A program made the translations under genes and the position numbers. The notes beneath the pieces were generated by a model. The model was not told the DNA's origin and did no database searches. It worked only from the letters and a program-made list of their open reading frames with translations. DNA of 54,676 nt from Burkholderiaceae bacterium (GTDB taxonomy: Bacteria; Pseudomonadota; Gammaproteobacteria; Burkholderiales; Burkholderiaceae_C), in assembly GCA_004322085.1 (NCBI GenBank), contig SCRR01000054.1:1-54676 (forward strand), read 5' to 3'. Positions 9,278 through 17,984 of this stretch are shown piece after piece (positions within the stretch are counted from its first letter, which is position 1; each line of letters begins with the position of its first letter).

Positions 9278-9544
9278 ATGAATACCGCAGATATTTACGT
9301 TCGGGCACGGATCAATGCGGCCACCAAGGAACAGGCGACGGAGGCACTGCAGGCCATGGGCCTGTCTGTTTCTGGTGCGATCCGGTTGTTGATGCAGCGC
9401 ATCGCCGATGAGCAACGACTCCCCTTCGACGTGACCGTCCCCAACAAGGTGACTCGCGAAGCGATCGCGGAACTTGAGGCCGGGAAAGGGAAGCGCTTCG
9501 CCACCGTGGGCGCCCTGATGGCGGATTTACGTGCGGACGATTGA
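9278..9544 (+). CDS. dinJ: RelB/DinJ-family antitoxin
   Basis: An 88-residue ribbon-helix-helix antitoxin. The N-terminus (IYVRARINAATKEQA) and the AMGLSVSGAIRLLMQ helix are diagnostic of DinJ, followed by LPFDV. ATG 9278 was chosen over an in-frame TTG at 9257 because GGAAGGA lies 5 nt ahead of it and the conserved N-terminus begins there. From family knowledge DinJ binds its own operator and neutralises YafQ. The toxin frame overlaps its 3' end by 14 nt but is broken (next entry), so the antitoxin is now an orphan. It may act only as a repressor or as an anti-addiction factor. Confidence 0.85.
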   Translation: MNTADIYVRARINAATKEQATEALQAMGLSVSGAIRLLMQRIADEQRLPFDVTVPNKVTREAIAELEAGKGKRFATVGALMADLRADD

Positions 9545-9840
9545 GCGATCTTCAGGGTTCAAGCGGGACTACAAACGCGAAGCCAAGGGGCCACACAGGA
9601 AAACGCTTGATTCCTCTTTGGAGGCCGTGCTCGCCCGTCTCGTAACGGATCGACCTCTCGAAATCTCGTTGCCGGGATCATGATTTGTCGGGTGACTGGG
9701 TGGGTTATCGGGAATGACACATCAAGCCTGACCTGCTGCTGATCTACAAGAAAGACGGCGCGGGTGTACTCCGATTTGCACGTTTTGGATCGCACAGCGA
9801 GTTGTTCAACCGCTGGACAACTCCGGCCTCAGTCTGCTGA
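9531..9840 (+). pseudogene. yafQ: YafQ-family mRNA interferase toxin, inactivated
   Basis: GTG 9531, overlapping dinJ, opens a frame reading RTIERSSGFKRDYKREAKG, the YafQ N-terminus. At about 9668-9680 one extra base shifts the frame; in the shifted frame RDHDLSGDWVGYRE continues the family sequence. A TGA at 9715-9717 then stands where YafQ usually has Cys. After it HIKPDLLLIYKK and a FGSHSELF C-terminus are intact. From family knowledge YafQ is an endoribonuclease that cuts translated mRNA; with two lesions no active toxin can be made. The 3' end overlaps the convergent CoiA-like gene. Confidence 0.85.
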
Positions 9841-10669
9841 TGTAGAGCGCGCCCACGTGACAGTTGGGGCAGGCTGGCAGTTCTTCGCCAACCCACTCGT
9901 AGGTGCAGTTGAAGCACCGATAGCGTTGCGTCTTCCGCCTGCCGACCTCGGCCTCATGCTGGTGCAGCAGCCGTTCTCGCAGGTCTCGGGAACGTTTCGC
10001 TTTCCTGGCGTGGTACAGCCACTTCATGCTGGCGTGGCGCGCCGGATCGGCCAGCGCCTCGATGACTTGCTGCTTGAGGTGCCCGGTTTCACGGGCGATG
10101 TGCCAAAACCGCTTCTTGAACGATTCGTCGAAATGGATTTCGATGGCCCCGAATCGAGCATCGTCCGGGACCTGTAATGATCCTGCTGGAAACGAGCGTC
10201 CTGGATGGGTCAGGTACACACAGAACTGCACGCCTTGAACTTCACCAGCAAGGTCGAAACTCACCCCGTAGAGGCTCACCCCTGTGTGAATGTGTTCAAG
10301 CAGGACACGTCGACTATTCGTGACGGTGTATTCCTGCTCCAACGTGGCACCGTCGTCGAAGCGCACCTGCAGGATGTCCTGATAGGCCGCGAGCTTCATC
10401 GACAGGTTCGCCGCACTCTCCGCGTATGAGCGGGCAGCACTGCATAACGAGGAGAAGAACGGCGCCGTGCAGGGCACGTAACGCGGGTCATCGATGTCCT
10501 GGCAGGCGTGGGCGAAGTGCCAAGTCCGCACGTTTCCCTTGCGGGCGATGAGGGGCGTCTTGCAGTCCGGGCACACGTATCTCGTACGGCCGCTGTCGCA
10601 GGCTTCCACGGAGATGATCTCTCCGGATGAGCCGTCCAATCCGAAGGGGACGAGGTTGGTATTTCCCAT
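9806..10669 (-). CDS. CoiA-like protein with two zinc-ribbon motifs
   Basis: A 287-residue soluble protein. Residues ~30-55 read YVCPDCKTPLIARKG...WHFAH, the N-terminal motif of the competence protein CoiA family. The C-terminus has a second CxxC pair set (CFNC...CPNC), a probable zinc ribbon. The middle part contains SFDLAGEVQG and CVYLTHPG; CoiA relatives carry a nuclease-like domain there, but I do not see a complete D-ExK/Q set. From family knowledge CoiA promotes recombination during transformation in Gram-positives, whereas proteobacterial relatives sit on mobile elements with unknown role. It converges on the broken yafQ. Confidence 0.6.
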   Translation of the reverse strand: MGNTNLVPFGLDGSSGEIISVEACDSGRTRYVCPDCKTPLIARKGNVRTWHFAHACQDIDDPRYVPCTAPFFSSLCSAARSYAESAANLSMKLAAYQDILQVRFDDGATLEQEYTVTNSRRVLLEHIHTGVSLYGVSFDLAGEVQGVQFCVYLTHPGRSFPAGSLQVPDDARFGAIEIHFDESFKKRFWHIARETGHLKQQVIEALADPARHASMKWLYHARKAKRSRDLRERLLHQHEAEVGRRKTQRYRCFNCTYEWVGEELPACPNCHVGALYISRLRPELSSG

Positions 10670-10960
10670 GCGAATAGGCTGGTTGCCGTTTCAGCTGTCC
10701 AGCGAAGAGAAAAGCCCCGCTGTGTCTCAACAAGAGACCACCCTACCCCCCAGTCGTGAGATGGTCACCCCCGACATCGCGCGATGTGGGAAGCACCGTA
10801 CACCTTGGCGAAACCTACTGCATAGGCGGGGCGCGGTGCAAGCCTGGGGGTGGATTTCGGGGGGCGCTAAACAAAATCGCCGTTCGGGCGGATGAAGGGG
10901 TAAGAGGCAGTACGTGCGATTCGCCCCGGACGGGGCGGCAGCGGGTGCAGGGAGCAAGCG

Positions 10961-11185
10961 ATGACATCGATTTTCGTGGGGGGCGGTCTGGACTTGGTCG
11001 ACGACGATACTGCATATGGCACCCACACCATGCACCGCACAAAAGCTTCGCTGATCTACCGCCGGACGAAGAATCTTCGCGCGGTACAGTTACTGCTCGG
11101 ACATGCGAAGCTGGAAAGCACGGTTCGTTATCTCGGCATCGAGGTCGACGACGCCCTTGAGATGGCAGAGCAACCCGAGGTTTGA
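10961..11185 (+). pseudogene. Tyrosine integrase C-terminal stump
   Basis: From about 11015 the frame reads YGTHTMHRTKASLIY, then NLRAVQLLLGH and ESTVRYLGIEVDDALE, the conserved C-terminal third of a phage-type integrase family. These contain the HxxR-like box (here HTMHR), the second His and the catalytic Tyr in VRYLGI. The N-terminal ~250 residues are missing; ATG 10961 merely opens the residual frame. The 290 nt upstream show nothing recognisable. Confidence 0.8.
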
Positions 11186-11311
11186 TGCATCCCGACCGAT
11201 GAGCGGTCGCTTACCGGCCAGAAGCAGTCAGTCGACATGGTCCCGTAGATCGTTAATTGTGTCTAGGTCGTGGCACATGAAATTGTCCGCACTCAAAGCA
11301 GGAAATCTTTA

Positions 11312-12187
11312 ATGAATTTTGACGCATCTGCTACGCTTCCTGACATGGCCCCTGCGCCCGGGAGTGCACTAACGTTGCGCTTGGAGGTCCCTTCGCTAAA
11401 GTCGCTTTACATTGAAATGTACTTCGGGGATACGCTCCTGAGCAGCGGTACCGCATTTCTTGTAGCTAACGACCAATCGTCACACTGCACGCTCATTACA
11501 AATCGCCATAACGTTACAGGCCGACACCAAGAAACTGACGAATGCCTAGATAAAAAATACTGCGCCACCCCAAACAATATCAAAATCTACTTCCATAAGC
11601 ACCCTTTGGACCTTGGTGAGTGGCATTGCGTTAAGTTGCCTCTTTATAACGAAGATAGATCGCAGCGGTGGATTGAGCACCCAAGGTTTGGAGCATCGAC
11701 TGATGTGGTCGCGCTAAATTTGAAGTGGGGGAATGATGTCCAAAAGTTCCCTTACTACCTTAAGACCGACCTCGATCGTGCAAAACTGGTAGTACGGCCG
11801 GCAGAGCCTATTAGTGTAATAGGATTTCCCTTCGGATTGTCTTCCACTGGGCACTTTCCTATATGGGCCACCGGATTTATGGCTCAGGAACTGGGGATCG
11901 TAACACCGGATAACCCAACCTTTCTTATTGACTGTCGTACTCGTCAGGGGCAATCGGGCTCCCCTGTGATTGCCTATAGAGCAAACACATTTACATATAT
12001 TAATGATAGCGGGAAAGTTTCGACCAATATGGCTCCCGGGGTTGTTAAGTGGGAGTTTCTTGGGATCTACTCAGGGAGAGTAAACTCTGAGTCAGATCTT
12101 GGACGTGTGTGGCACGTTAGCGCGATAGAAGAGGTTTTGACCGCCGCCGAAGCAGCGATTTCTAAACCTTTGGGCCAACGTGGCTGA
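11312..12187 (+). CDS. Trypsin-like serine peptidase, cytoplasmic
   Basis: This 291-residue protein has a chymotrypsin-fold triad: His in TLITNRHNV (~residue 65), Asp in GASTDVVALNL (~133) and Ser in RQGQSGSPV (~217), in the right order and spacing. There is no signal peptide, so it probably acts inside the cell. ATG 11312 is preferred because AGGAAA lies 6 nt upstream. The gene is clearly more AT-rich than its neighbours, pointing to transfer. From general knowledge, trypsin-like domains occur as effectors in bacterial defence, but here the protein stands alone between mobile-element scars, so a defence role is inference from context. Confidence 0.75.
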   Translation: MNFDASATLPDMAPAPGSALTLRLEVPSLKSLYIEMYFGDTLLSSGTAFLVANDQSSHCTLITNRHNVTGRHQETDECLDKKYCATPNNIKIYFHKHPLDLGEWHCVKLPLYNEDRSQRWIEHPRFGASTDVVALNLKWGNDVQKFPYYLKTDLDRAKLVVRPAEPISVIGFPFGLSSTGHFPIWATGFMAQELGIVTPDNPTFLIDCRTRQGQSGSPVIAYRANTFTYINDSGKVSTNMAPGVVKWEFLGIYSGRVNSESDLGRVWHVSAIEEVLTAAEAAISKPLGQRG

Positions 12188-12190
12188 TCG

Positions 12191-12337
12191 CTTAGGGCCG
12201 GAAGCTGTCGCCTGCATCTTAGCGCGCCCAACCGCTTGTCAAGTTCGGCGCCGGTGAAGGTGATGAGGCTTCGGCAGTTGAGGCCCAAGCGATGCTGGCC
12301 GATCTCGAACCCACGGATCTACTCGTAATAGTGTCGA
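12191..12337. repeat. Diverged ~150-bp repeat, copy 2
   Basis: Same-orientation counterpart of 8581-8727. It starts a few bases after the peptidase stop and ends about 15 nt before sequence resembling the left end of the IS256-type element. Confidence 0.7.
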
Positions 12338-12354
12338 ATCGTAGATTGCGCCCT

Positions 12355-13528
12355 TGGGCGTGGTGTAGCTGAGGTCATCGGCAGTGCTCGGGTTTAGGCT
12401 GTATACCTGACCCGACCTGAGGAACCACCGATGATCCATGACACGATGCAACTACAAGGGCGGCTTGAGAAGAGCGCCGACGCCGACGTGTTGCGCGAGA
12501 TGATCGGCTTTGCCAGCCAACGGCTGATGGAGCTGGAGGGTGCATGCTCGCACGGGCGCGAGTTATAGCGAGAAGAGCAGCACGCGGCTTGTACAGCGCA
12601 ACGGCTACCGGGAGCGCGACTGTAGACTCGGGCCGGTGTTGTGGAACTGCGTATCCCGAAGCTGCGTCAGGGCAGCTACTTCCCGAGCTTGCTCAGGCGC
12701 GACGCATGACCGAGAAGGCGCTTGCTGCCGTGATCCAGGAGGGGCTACATCCAGAGCGTCTCCAAGAGTGAGGTCTCGCGGCTGTGCGAGGAGATCGACA
12801 CACGCGTGCAAGCGTTTCTGAGTCGCCCCATCGAGGGCGAGTGGCCGCACCTGTGGGGATCGATGCCACCCACGTCAAGGCGCGCCAGGAGGGCCGCATC
12901 GTGAGCGTGGTGGGATTGTCGCAGTGGGCGGAACGCCGACGGCCGGCGCGAGGTGCTGGGCATGGAGGTCGCGCCTCGGAACCGGAAGCGTTCTGGAAGG
13001 AATTTCTGCGCGGGCTGCCCCACCGCGGCCTGCGTGAGGTGAAGCGGGTGATCTCCGACCACCACAGTGGGATCAAGGCGGCGGTCTCCAAGAGGCTCAC
13101 CGCCTGTTGGCAGTGCTGCCGCGTGTACTTCATGCGCAACGCCCTGTCCTACGCGGACCGGCAAGGCAAGCGGGTGATCGCCGCCTTCATTGCGACCGCC
13201 ATCGCTCAGGACACCGCCGCGACCGCCCGCGAGCAAGTGGCACCGTGTGGCCGATCAGCTGCGTCCCACGGTGCCCAAGCTCGCCGCGCTGATGGACACG
13301 GCCGAAGAAAACGTACTTGCTTGCATGAGCTTCCCGCCCGCGCATCGCACCATGCTGCACAGCACCAACCCAATCGAGCGGCCGAATCATGAGATCAAAC
13401 GTCGCACCGAGGTCGTCGGCATCTTCCCCAACGTGGCCTCGATCCGGCGCCTGGTCGGAGGCGTCCTGCTTCAGCACACCAACGAATGGGTGGTGCAACG
13501 GGCCCGCCACATGCCACGCGACACGCTG
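12355..13528 (+). pseudogene. IS256-family transposase wreck
   Basis: The segment parallels the IS256-type element at 20.9-22.3 kb: GCGTGGTGTAG near the left end, ATG 12431, then in several frames [55 protein letters not shown] and VVGIFPN. At least three frameshifts and several stops break it. Similarity ends abruptly at about 13528 (MPRDTL), so the right end is lost. It lies directly upstream of the Gabija operon's promoter region. Confidence 0.85.
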
Positions 13529-13808
13529 ATAATTGCGACTCAAACCCGACCGGTCTCCGTCAGGCCGAAAGCCACGCCACGCGCGGGGGTACAATCTAGC
13601 GAATGCGGGCGAGTCACGCACAGTGCGGGGTCGCAAAAGCGACGTCAACGATGCCCAAGGCTGCAGCGGCTGTATGCGTGTGGGTTATCGCGTACGTTGG
13701 TAGGGGGCAGGTTCACAGCCTGATTTTGGTAGACCCGGAAACTCCTATCGGAAAGATGCCGGTATTGGTGTAGGCTACTTTCCGAGCATCTGAAAGCTAG
13801 GGGGCTTT

Positions 13809-15668
13809 GTGAACACGTACGCAACGGATAGTCACGTAGCTATCACGGATGTTCGCGTCAGCAATTTTCGTTCGCTTAAGAACATTGAAGTTCATTTAAC
13901 AGACCTGACCGTCCTCCTGGGGGCCAACAACGCTGGCAAGACGAGTTTTCTGGATGCGGTCTACGCTGGTATCGGTAGTGGAAGGCGGCCTCTTACCCAA
14001 GAAGACGTACATATCGCACTAGGGGAAGCGGTTGTTCCAAAGGACCGCGAGGTTGTCGTCGACATCCTTGTCAAACCGATTGGGGATAATGATAAGCCGC
14101 TTAAAAAATTCTCTGTCGGAAGCTTCTGGGTAGGGCTCTGGGGAACCGCCATCATCCTCAATGAGAAGGACTTCACCGAGTCGATAGGTATCCGCACTCG
14201 CCTTTCTTGGTCGGTTGCCAAGGGCGATTACGTTGTTGAGCGGAAGTTCCTCAAGGAATGGATGGACTTCGGTGACTGGTTAGCTGCGCCAGTCTCCGAG
14301 ATGGTGGTCACCTCAGCTCAAATTGAGCCCATCGCGCTTCACTATATCGACGCGAAGAGGGACTTGGAAGATGACTTGCATCGCCCTGGTTCGTTCTGGC
14401 GGCGGTTGACCGATGACCTTGGTCTTCCGCCTGAAGATGTTGCGGCTATCGAAGCGTCGCTGACCGAAATCAACAAGCAGATCGTTGATAAGAGCGAGGT
14501 CCTCCGACATCTCAGGGATAGCCTTCGTACGATTCAAGGTGTTGTCTCGGCAGACAGTGATGGCATCAACGTGTCGCCTGTCGCACGTCGCTTCCAAGAT
14601 TTGTCTCGTGGCGTGGATGTGTCGTTCTCCACAGCTGGCTCCCAGCCCTTTCCCTTGGCAAGACATGGCATGGGAACGAGGAGCCTTGCCTCTCTACTGG
14701 TATTCAGGGCTTTCACAGCTTGGAAGGCCAAAACTGCAAACGATAACAAGGACAGGCTCCATTCCATCCTAGCACTTGAGGAGCCTGAGTCCCATTTGCA
14801 CCCTCAGGCGCAGCGTTCACTGTTTAGGGAGATCAAGGCTATTCCTGGACAGCGCATTGTTAGCACCCATTCTCCCTACTTCGCGGCACAGGCCAGGCTC
14901 GAGGATCTGCGCCTCTTCATTAAGGATGGTGGTGTCTCCTGTGTCAGTCAGCTACCGATAGAGGAGCTTCAGAACAAGGACGACGTGCGGAAATTGCAGG
15001 AGACGGTCATTGAGACTCGTGGAGACCTGTTGTTTTCGTCGGGTCTTGTGGTCTTTGAGGGGCAAACCGAAGAGCAGGCCTTGCCCATCTGGGCTGAGGC
15101 GTATTGGGGTGCTTCTATCCACGAGCTTGGATTCAGTTTTGTCCGTGCCAACGGCACCCAGTACTTCCCGTTGATTTGGCTAGCCAAGAAGTTCCACATC
15201 CCGTGGTACGTCTTTGCGGATGGCGAGACGCAGCCAGTACAGCGGCTCGACGAAGCTCTGAAGAAGGCGGGAGAGGGAGATCACAAGGCTTGCGATAATG
15301 TGGTGGTCATCGAGGGCGGCCGAAACTTCGAGAGCATGTTGCTTGGTGACGGTTATCTTCTCGAAGTGGAGAAGGCTCTGGATGAACAGTGTGGCAAGCC
15401 TGGTGCGTTGGATGATTTTATTAATCTAAATCATGGGAAACCCTATGGTTCAGGCAGAGGAACCCGAGACTATGACGGTCAAGAAGGCCGTCTTCGCGCC
15501 GCCTTGGATGCTATGAAGTCTATGAAGACGAAGCTGGCTAAGCCGCTTGCTCGCACCATCAGCGCCCACGCTGACCCCAATCGCCGCTTTCCACGCCCGA
15601 TTGAAAAGCTCTTTGAGAAGATAGGGAAGAAGCATTCACTCGAGCGTTGTGAGGCATCCAAAAAATGA
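13809..15668 (+). CDS. gajA: Gabija protein GajA, OLD-family ATPase/TOPRIM nuclease
   Basis: A 619-residue protein. The N-terminal SMC-like ATPase has FRSLKNIEV, Walker A GANNAGKTS (~residue 40), signature-like GMGTRSLAS, Walker B LALEEPESHLHPQ (~325) and STHSPYFAA. The C-terminal TOPRIM domain shows VVFEGQTEEQALP (catalytic Glu ~415), FADGE (~468) and IEGGRNFE. From family knowledge GajA is a sequence-specific DNA nickase restrained by nucleotides, and with GajB forms the Gabija anti-phage complex that fires on nucleotide depletion. The GTG start at 13809 follows an AGGGGG run about 5 nt upstream. Its stop overlaps gajB by 4 nt. It is slightly longer than the ~580-residue Bacillus GajA. Confidence 0.93.
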   Translation: MNTYATDSHVAITDVRVSNFRSLKNIEVHLTDLTVLLGANNAGKTSFLDAVYAGIGSGRRPLTQEDVHIALGEAVVPKDREVVVDILVKPIGDNDKPLKKFSVGSFWVGLWGTAIILNEKDFTESIGIRTRLSWSVAKGDYVVERKFLKEWMDFGDWLAAPVSEMVVTSAQIEPIALHYIDAKRDLEDDLHRPGSFWRRLTDDLGLPPEDVAAIEASLTEINKQIVDKSEVLRHLRDSLRTIQGVVSADSDGINVSPVARRFQDLSRGVDVSFSTAGSQPFPLARHGMGTRSLASLLVFRAFTAWKAKTANDNKDRLHSILALEEPESHLHPQAQRSLFREIKAIPGQRIVSTHSPYFAAQARLEDLRLFIKDGGVSCVSQLPIEELQNKDDVRKLQETVIETRGDLLFSSGLVVFEGQTEEQALPIWAEAYWGASIHELGFSFVRANGTQYFPLIWLAKKFHIPWYVFADGETQPVQRLDEALKKAGEGDHKACDNVVVIEGGRNFESMLLGDGYLLEVEKALDEQCGKPGALDDFINLNHGKPYGSGRGTRDYDGQEGRLRAALDAMKSMKTKLAKPLARTISAHADPNRRFPRPIEKLFEKIGKKHSLERCEASKK

Positions 15669-17515
15669 GTAGCCAGCCACCCGTCCGACTGTCCCCGCAG
15701 CAAGAGCGCGTCGTCTCCCATGTTGATGGGGCGCTTCTGGTGGTGGCTGGGCCTGGGTCGGGTAAAACCCGTGTGCTAACTGAGCGTGTCCGTCGTCTCC
15801 TGACCACGGTTCCTGGGCATTTCCGGATTCTTGCTCTGACCTTTACAAATAAGGCGGCCGACGAGATGCGGGAGCGCCTGGCAGACCTTGGTGACGAGCG
15901 AAAGCGTGCTTACATCGGAACCCTACATGGGTTCTGCCAAGAGCTCCTGGCCGAGCGAGGGAAGTTTGTAGGCGTTGAGGGTACGCCCAACATCTTCGAG
16001 TACCACAAAGACCGTCGGGAGATCTTGGCAAGGGCCGTGGCTGAAGACCCCGCACTTTCTGAAATCATCGATGAGCTTCCTACGGCAAAGGAGCGTAACC
16101 AGCGCTTGGATCAGTGGCTGGCAGCCATCGGGCGCATCAAGACGCACCCCATCACCTGTGCAGTTCTAGACGATGATTATGCACGCATCGTCAACGCCTA
16201 TAATACAGGCCTGCGGGCGTGCAACGCATTCGACTTCGATGATTTGCTTCTGTTGGCCTACCAGCTTCTTGTCCAGACACCACAGTTGGCCGATTTCTAC
16301 CGACGCTTGTATCGCTTCATCTGCGTCGACGAGTCGCAAGATTTGAACGAAGCGCAGTACGCGGTCATCTGTGCACTGTGTGGTACTGATTTCAAGAACC
16401 TCATGATGGTGGGCGACCCTAAGCAGTCCATCTACGCGTTCACCGATGCGGGCCCTCAGTTCATGGAGCAGTTTGCACGGGAATTTGGTGCGGAGTGTGT
16501 GGAACTCACCGAGAATTTCCGTTCTTCTCAGGCCGTGGTGCGAGCAGCCCAAGCACTAAATCCAAAGTATCAAGTAGCGGGCCAGCTTCCAGTCGAAGGG
16601 GGGTGTTTGCTTTGGATTGGTCAGAATGAGGCCGAGGAAGCGCAACTCGTTGTGAATCGATTGGTGGAGCTCATGAAAGATGGGCACTCAGATGTGGAGG
16701 GACCTATCACTCCTTCAAGATGCGCCATCCTGGCGCGGAATCGCTTTGCCTTGCTCGCCGTGGAGAAGGAGCTCGCAGACCGCCATCTCCCGTTCTACAA
16801 GAGGCTGACCGCCAACCATGAGAATGAGTCTGAGCTGGTGGAGGACTTCCAGCTTGCGTTGAGGGTGCTGGCCAACCCTATGGATCGCTTGCACTACAGC
16901 GCTCTGGCGAAGCGATGGTCTGTATCTGAGTCGCAACCGGGTGCAAAGAGCGCCTTGGAGGCAATCGGATTGCTCGCAACGGCATCTTCGAAGCCAGGGG
17001 CCAAGACCGTAGCCAAGGCCGCAAGAGTCGCCTTCAATAGTGGTGGCAATCCTAAGTTCATGGAGGCTCTCGTGGTCCTGAAGAGTTTTGCTGATGGCCT
17101 CTCTGAGAACGGCCGTCGAGCTATCTACGAAGACGTAACCGTTTTCGAAAAGGAATGGGATCAGTTTCTTCGCTCAGAGAGTGGAGCGAAGAATCTTGGT
17201 TCTTTTCTAAGCAGCAAGGCACTTGGAGCTACGCAGCGTACTGTCCAAGACGGAATTGGTCTTTTGACCGTGCATTCGGCGAAGGGGTTGGAGTTCGATG
17301 TGGTCGCCATCATGGGGATGGCTGAGGGTATCTTCCCTGACTATCGGGCACAAAACCCCAAGGACCTTCAGGAGGAGGCGAGGAGCGCGTTTGTTGCCGT
17401 AACCCGTTCGCGTCGGCTGCTCTACCTGAGCTATCCGCAGAATAAGATAATGCCTTGGGGGGATTCAAAGCGGCAGAGACCTTCGAGATTTTTGAAGAAA
17501 ATTGGATTTAACTAA
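15665..17515 (+). CDS. gajB: Gabija protein GajB, UvrD/PcrA-like helicase
   Basis: A 616-residue superfamily 1A helicase. Q motif LSPQQERVV, Walker A AGPGSGKT (~residue 33), motif Ia LTFTNKAA, motif II VDESQD (~222), motif III GDPKQSIYAF, motif IV ENFRSS, motif V VHSAKGLEFD (~537) and motif VI VAVTRSRRLLYL are all present. From family knowledge GajB senses DNA ends produced by GajA and hydrolyses (d)NTPs, feeding the suicide response. ATG 15665 overlaps the gajA stop (ATGA), so the pair is translationally coupled. It is about 120 residues longer than the Bacillus GajB. All visible motifs are intact, so the system looks functional. Confidence 0.92.
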   Translation: MSSQPPVRLSPQQERVVSHVDGALLVVAGPGSGKTRVLTERVRRLLTTVPGHFRILALTFTNKAADEMRERLADLGDERKRAYIGTLHGFCQELLAERGKFVGVEGTPNIFEYHKDRREILARAVAEDPALSEIIDELPTAKERNQRLDQWLAAIGRIKTHPITCAVLDDDYARIVNAYNTGLRACNAFDFDDLLLLAYQLLVQTPQLADFYRRLYRFICVDESQDLNEAQYAVICALCGTDFKNLMMVGDPKQSIYAFTDAGPQFMEQFAREFGAECVELTENFRSSQAVVRAAQALNPKYQVAGQLPVEGGCLLWIGQNEAEEAQLVVNRLVELMKDGHSDVEGPITPSRCAILARNRFALLAVEKELADRHLPFYKRLTANHENESELVEDFQLALRVLANPMDRLHYSALAKRWSVSESQPGAKSALEAIGLLATASSKPGAKTVAKAARVAFNSGGNPKFMEALVVLKSFADGLSENGRRAIYEDVTVFEKEWDQFLRSESGAKNLGSFLSSKALGATQRTVQDGIGLLTVHSAKGLEFDVVAIMGMAEGIFPDYRAQNPKDLQEEARSAFVAVTRSRRLLYLSYPQNKIMPWGDSKRQRPSRFLKKIGFN

Positions 17516-17659
17516 ATGTGTCTAGAGAAGGAATATTCTTGGCTCGATTTTGTTCGATCACTTTTTATAAGAAGGGGAGATGGTAATCCCCCCATTTTCA
17601 GCGGGTAACCAGAAATGGAGCTAAGCGGCTAAGGCCTGAAGCGTCCTCGTTTTTCTGAG

Positions 17660-17815
17660 TCACTCAGAAGTAGCGGTTTGGGGTGATTGTGCCATCGCGT
17701 ACGGGACAGGAGGAAGGCCACCCAGTGATCGGTGGGGATGTTCGGGGTTGTAGCAGTGTAGCCAGTCTTCAGTCGTGCGCCGCACCTCGTCGAGGCTGGT
17801 GAAGACATAGCAGTC
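17660..17815 (-). pseudogene. IS3-family transposase C-terminal fragment
   Basis: In one intact frame ending at TGA 17660-17662 the sequence reads VFTSLDEVRRTTEDWLH, then SLGGLPPVPYAMAQSP, the end of an IS3-type OrfB (DDE integrase). The DDE core and left end are absent. Confidence 0.75.
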
Positions 17816-17984
17816 TGATGTGGTCCTGCAAATTCGGACAGCGAGATAAGCGGATCGACGGCCGACACGCGAGGCAAGATGCCTATGCCGTTGAGTGTGT
17901 AGTCCATGATGCGCACCGTGTCGGATCTATTCGGCGTTATAAGTCGAAATCGTCACTTGACAAAATCCAGCCGCTCCACCCGCA

